Source: G963664835 sp965220775
GTDB lineage: Bacteria > Chloroflexota > UBA6077 > FW602-bin22 > JBCLEL01
Assembly (NCBI GenBank): GCA_965220775.1
Contig: OZ244845.1
Span: 3,472,001 to 3,536,000 of the forward strand
Direction of reading: 5' to 3'
Length of the DNA stretch: 64,000 nucleotides
The notes beneath the pieces were generated by a model, which was given only the letters and a program-made list of their open reading frames with translations, was not told the DNA's origin and searched no databases. Each line of letters starts with the position of its first letter. Position 1 is the first letter of the stretch. Positions 60,614 to 64,000 of the stretch are shown piece by piece. The translations under genes were made by a program, and so were the position numbers.

Positions 60614-61504
60614 ATGGCGATGCCAAGCGCGAAACGAGAGGCAGGTCCGGCGATTCAAAGCTATCGCTGGCCCCAATGGGTGCGCGATCTTCGGGGCGAC
60701 TGGCCGTTTCTCCTGATTCTGATAATCGCGTTGGCGCTCTCGCTGATTCCAACCTACTTCAACATTATCGTGTCATTCAAGTCGATGGGTCAGTTCTTCA
60801 CCGATCCCGTCGGCCTGTCCCTCCCGCTACATTTTTTGGAGAACTACCGTGTCGCGTTCGCGGTCCTCTGGCCAACTTTCTTGGTCTCGATTGGGGTTGC
60901 CATCGCGACGATCGCGGGAACTCTGACCGTTTCCTCGCTGGCGGCATACGCGTTTGCTCGATTCCAGTTCCCCTTTCGCGAGCGACTGTATTGGATGGTC
61001 ATTATCGTTCTGTTCATTCCCGGGGTTCTGACGTTCATGACGCGATACATATTGGTCGCCGAATATGGCATGCTCAATACCATCTGGGTTTTGATAATCC
61101 CGCGCATCGCCACCCAGCAGACGTTCCAGATTTTCATCTTGCGGGCATTCTTCTCCGCTCTGCACGAGGAGATTTTGGAGGCCGCCAGGGTGGACGGCGC
61201 GGGCGTCTGGCAGGTCCTGTGGCACGTCGTCTTGCCGATGTCACGGCCGATCTTGGCTGTCTTGGGAATCATCGAGCTGCTCGATGTCTGGCAAGACTGG
61301 CTCTGGCCGCTGATTACCATCACCAACACTCCCGAGTTGCGGCCAATGGCTCTACAGGTATTGTTCCTTGCGAGTGACGTGGGTCCGCATTATGGATACC
61401 AGATGGCCGGCTACGTGTTGGCCAGCGTCCCCATGATCGTCATATTCTTCCTTTTCAGCCGACAATTCATCGAGGGGCTATCGAGCGGTGCGCTCAAGTG
61501 GTAG
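60614..61504 (+). CDS. ABC sugar transporter permease, MalG-like (second set)
   Basis: A 296-residue CUT1 permease with six helices and EAA motif EEILEAARVDGAGVWQVLWHVVLPMSRPI. The start is ATG at 60614, with AGGAG six bases upstream; the longer GTG start at 60584 lies before that site. It forms a transport pair with the previous gene and is followed by the mannonate-dehydratase-like genes, suggesting uptake of a uronate or its oligomer. Confidence 0.9.
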   Translation: MAMPSAKREAGPAIQSYRWPQWVRDLRGDWPFLLILIIALALSLIPTYFNIIVSFKSMGQFFTDPVGLSLPLHFLENYRVAFAVLWPTFLVSIGVAIATIAGTLTVSSLAAYAFARFQFPFRERLYWMVIIVLFIPGVLTFMTRYILVAEYGMLNTIWVLIIPRIATQQTFQIFILRAFFSALHEEILEAARVDGAGVWQVLWHVVLPMSRPILAVLGIIELLDVWQDWLWPLITITNTPELRPMALQVLFLASDVGPHYGYQMAGYVLASVPMIVIFFLFSRQFIEGLSSGALKW

Positions 61505-61507
61505 CAG

Positions 61508-61753
61508 ACAACGAACCTGGCAACGGATTGGTGTGACCCCTACGGCTATTTTCGATCGAGTGGAAACCAATATATTGATGTCTTCAGCACGCCACCCGAA
61601 GAGTTGCCGGCCGCTTTGATGAAGAGCAGATTGACCGACTCAACGCTACGGATCGAGCCGGCGTTGACAATCCAACATGGACGCGTTCTCTGTTCGTATG
61701 AAATGCGGCTGGACGCACCCGGCTGGCGAACAATGATCCAATGTCTGGTATAA
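61508..61753 (+). pseudogene. Coding-like frame directly after the permease, without a start
   Basis: In the same frame as the permease and right after its stop, an 81-codon open frame reads YGYFRSSGNQYIDVFSTPPE, then ELPAALMKSRLTDSTLRIEP, and ends MIQCLV before TAA. The codon use looks coding, but there is no start or ribosome site; only an internal ATG at 61619 (45 codons). It may be a decayed gene of the transport operon. I cannot name it. Confidence 0.35.
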
Positions 61754-61786
61754 CCTCCACTTAAGCGCTTTCGGAGGGAAGAAAAA

Positions 61787-62803
61787 ATGTCTGTCAGACT
61801 GGGCGCCTTTGCCACTCTGGATGAGGAATTTCCCAGATTTCTCGCCCAGTACGGTGTTGAGGACGTGATTCTAGGTCCTGCCCACCTACCTCTGGCGCCG
61901 GCCAACTCTGGGGATAGGAATCTGGCCAGCCTGAGCTTTCTGGGGCTCGTGCAATTTCGCAAACGCTGCGAGGAGGTAGGGCTGAGGCTTAGAGCGCTTG
62001 TCGGAGCCGGGCAGAAGACGCCGGCTTTCGCGATGGACCGGATTTGGCTGGGGCAGCCTGGCCGAGATGAACAGATCGAGAATATCGCGGCGAACATTCG
62101 TATTATGGGCAAAGCCGGCATACCCTACCTGACTTATCACTGGAATGTGAATCCTCCGGGTATGTACCCTGCATCGTGGCGGACCTCGTACAAGAGGCCC
62201 GGCCGCGGCGGTGCCATGGTGAGCAGGTTTGACGGCGAAGTCGCCGACACGCTGCCGATGTCTCGTAAACGCCAGTACTCGGAAGATGAGATGTGGGCCG
62301 GCTACGAGTACTTCATCAAGGCGATCATTCCCGTCTGCGAAGAAGCCGGAGTCAAGCTGGCATTGCATCCCAACGACCCACCAGTCGAGAGCTTGGGCGG
62401 GATTCCCTGGCTATTCCACGACGATGCCGGATTCCAGCGGGCAATGGACATCGCCGACAGTCCCAACAGCGGAATCACTTTTTGCCTGGGAAACTGGACA
62501 GCTATGGGCACCGACATCTTGGCGTCGATACGTAGATTCGGGCCGCAGGGACGTATTCTCTTTGGGCACGCACAGGGGGTAAAGGGTTCTGTTCCAACAT
62601 TCGATGAGTGCTTCTTGGACGAAGCCGACTGCGACTTTCTCGCCATAATACGAGCTCTGAATGAGGTCGGGTTCGATTGTTTCCTGGCTCCTTCTCACCT
62701 GCCCCACACTGACGGCGATAACGCTCAGCAATACGAAGCAACCGCCTACGCGCTGGGTTATTTGCGAGGACTGATTCAGATCGCAGAACGGGCGAGTGGC
62801 TAA
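61787..62803 (+). CDS. Mannonate dehydratase-like protein (UxuA family), copy 1
   Basis: A 338-residue protein of the UxuA/TIM-barrel family, which dehydrates D-mannonate to 2-keto-3-deoxygluconate in hexuronate breakdown. Family segments: KLALHPNDPPVESLGGIP with metal-binding His, FCLGNWTAMGTDI and DFLAIIRALNEVGFDCFLAPSHLP. It differs from E. coli-type UxuA in FGHAQGVKG (in place of VHLRN), so the substrate could be a related sugar acid. The start ATG has GGAGGG nine bases upstream. Followed by a paralogue. Confidence 0.82.
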   Translation: MSVRLGAFATLDEEFPRFLAQYGVEDVILGPAHLPLAPANSGDRNLASLSFLGLVQFRKRCEEVGLRLRALVGAGQKTPAFAMDRIWLGQPGRDEQIENIAANIRIMGKAGIPYLTYHWNVNPPGMYPASWRTSYKRPGRGGAMVSRFDGEVADTLPMSRKRQYSEDEMWAGYEYFIKAIIPVCEEAGVKLALHPNDPPVESLGGIPWLFHDDAGFQRAMDIADSPNSGITFCLGNWTAMGTDILASIRRFGPQGRILFGHAQGVKGSVPTFDECFLDEADCDFLAIIRALNEVGFDCFLAPSHLPHTDGDNAQQYEATAYALGYLRGLIQIAERASG

Positions 62804-62908
62804 CTTTAGGGGCCTTTCAGAGCATCGGATGCCAGTGTCGAGTGGGCGGCCCTTCGATTACTATGTAGAGCATTTTGCCGATAACCTCATCAGGAGGAAA
62901 ACACTCGA

Positions 62909-63928
62909 ATGCCAGTCAGAATAGGCGCATTTGCAAGTGAGACCGATTCGGATAGCTACCTACGATTCCTGAAGCAATATGGCGTCGAGGACGTGGTACT
63001 AGGCCTCGGAGAGAGATTGTTGGCAAAGTTCCCCCCCGACGGAGCCGAGAAGCCAGGATATCACATAGATTTTCTCGACCTCGTACAAGTGCGAACACGC
63101 TTCGAGGATGCCGGTCTCCGGGTGGTTGCTCTCGAGAACCCGGCCCCAAAGCAGTATTTCGTCTCAGTGATGCTTGGACTACCGGGCCGTGACGCGGTGA
63201 TCGAGGACCTGATCGCCACGATCCGAAACTTCGGACGAGCAGGCATCCCGACGATCGGGTATCACTGGATGGTGAATCCTCCGGGGCAACCAAGCGGCTC
63301 CTCACGGACATCCCATACGACGCCGGGTCGTGGTGGTGCTCAGGTGGGCAGCTTCCATTGGGAAGATGCCCAATACGCCCCCCTAGCGCGGGGCCGGGAG
63401 TACACCGAAGACGAGATGTGGGCCAACTACGAATACTTCATCAGAGCTGTCATTCCGGCCTGCGAAGAGGCCGGCGTCAGTCTGGCGATGCATCCGCCTG
63501 ACCCCCCGGTCGAGAGTCTAGGCGGAGCTCCGCGGTTGTTCCACACGTTCGAGGGATTTCAACGGGCGATGGAGATCGCCGACAGCCCGATGAGCGGTCT
63601 GAATCTGTGCCTGGGCAATTGGACCGCCATGGGCACGGATATCGTGGCGGCTGTCAAGCACTTTGGAAGCAAGGGACAGATATTCTATGGCCACGCTCAA
63701 GGTGTCAACGGAGTGGCACCGACATTCGACGAGTGCTTCCTCGATGAAGCAGACTGTGACTTCCTCGCCGTGATCCGAGCGCTGAACGACGTAGGGTTCG
63801 ATAGCTGCCTGGCGCCGGCCCATTTCCCTCGCACAGTGGGCGATACGCACAACGCGCGCAACGGGTACGCCTTCGCATTCGGCTATCTGAGGGCGCTCAT
63901 TCAGGCTGCAAGCCCGCGGGATGGTTAG
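62909..63928 (+). CDS. Mannonate dehydratase-like protein (UxuA family), copy 2
   Basis: A 339-residue paralogue of the preceding gene, sharing all its motifs (SLAMHPPDPPVESLGGAP, NLCLGNWTAMGTDIVAAV, FYGHAQGVNG). Two diverged copies in one operon suggest two substrates or one inactive or regulatory partner. The start ATG at 62909 has AGGAGG 14 nt upstream. The intergenic 105 bp has no terminator. Confidence 0.82.
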   Translation: MPVRIGAFASETDSDSYLRFLKQYGVEDVVLGLGERLLAKFPPDGAEKPGYHIDFLDLVQVRTRFEDAGLRVVALENPAPKQYFVSVMLGLPGRDAVIEDLIATIRNFGRAGIPTIGYHWMVNPPGQPSGSSRTSHTTPGRGGAQVGSFHWEDAQYAPLARGREYTEDEMWANYEYFIRAVIPACEEAGVSLAMHPPDPPVESLGGAPRLFHTFEGFQRAMEIADSPMSGLNLCLGNWTAMGTDIVAAVKHFGSKGQIFYGHAQGVNGVAPTFDECFLDEADCDFLAVIRALNDVGFDSCLAPAHFPRTVGDTHNARNGYAFAFGYLRALIQAASPRDG

Positions 63929-63985
63929 AGGCTAGTTCAACCTACCGGTCTCGGATTGTCAACGGAGTATTGAAAGGATCCGAAA

Positions 63986-64000
63986 ATGAGTCGAGTATTT
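63986..64000 (+). CDS. Start of a further gene, cut by the window edge
   Basis: ATG AGT CGA GTA TTT follows AAAGGA with an 8-nt spacer. Only five codons (MSRVF) are visible. It is probably the next gene of the sugar-acid operon; nothing more can be said. Confidence 0.5.

Overview
The window looks like a chromosomal segment of a free-living or host-associated bacterium, most likely a Chloroflexota (marine or sponge type). This is an inference from gene content. The pointers are a pyrR-pyrB-pyrC-carA-carB-pyrK-pyrD operon with a PyrR attenuator, a tilS-hpt-ftsH cluster, secreted proteins with Thr/Pro-rich linkers, Ser/Thr-Pro lipoproteins, several TTG/GTG starts behind strong Shine-Dalgarno sites, and five phytanoyl-CoA-dioxygenase (PhyH) paralogues. 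Poribacteria also carry many PhyH genes and remain an alternative. Core genes are very rich in the hexamer GCCGGC; the acquired islands are not.

Layout. 1-1.8 kb: a crotonase cut by the left edge (minus) diverges from a gamma-carbonic-anhydrase-like protein and an M29 aminopeptidase. 1.8-3.5 kb: gene-free, packed with direct and palindromic repeats. 3.5-6.6 kb: a type II restriction-modification system with its own controller gene. 6.7-8.4 kb: palindromes, a 43-codon basic ORF, an unusual tRNA-like gene with an 8/4 acceptor/T-stem fold, and a small zinc-ribbon protein. 8.4-12.6 kb: a 60-bp tandem repeat leading into a PhyH gene, then aspartokinase and a LarA-type racemase. 12.9-28.2 kb: housekeeping and envelope genes (M16 protease, PAP2, two SDR enzymes, CinA-C, PhyH, FtsH, Hpt, TilS, tRNA-fMet, FtsB-like, M48, beta-propeller lipoprotein, polysaccharide deacetylase). 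28.3-37.6 kb: the complete UMP operon, read right to left, under a PyrR-type attenuator. 37.9-43.4 kb: an IS1380-type transposase and three non-autonomous elements with IS66-like ends and 8-bp target duplications, two of them flanking a PhyH gene. 43.4-52.3 kb: a carbohydrate region with an ABC sugar importer, two GH51 arabinofuranosidase-like enzymes and two PhyH enzymes. 52.7-59.0 kb: a defence island beside tRNA-Arg. 59.1-64 kb: a second sugar ABC permease pair and two mannonate-dehydratase-like paralogues.

The most interesting system is the operon at 52.96-56.2 kb: a QueC-like protein, a tRNA-guanine-transglycosylase-like protein, a CD-NTase and a SLOG-domain protein. This matches the gene logic of a type IV CBASS, with a SLOG protein in the effector position and a truncated DprA-like gene just upstream. 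A DUF262/HNH nuclease sits next to it, and both modules lie between imperfect direct repeats.

Metabolically, the right half suggests uptake of plant- or algal-type sugars (two sets of permeases), release of arabinose (GH51) and sugar-acid catabolism (mannonate-dehydratase-like enzymes, a uronate-dehydrogenase-like SDR). The PhyH enzymes presumably hydroxylate small organic substrates imported by the same cells; their substrates cannot be read from sequence.
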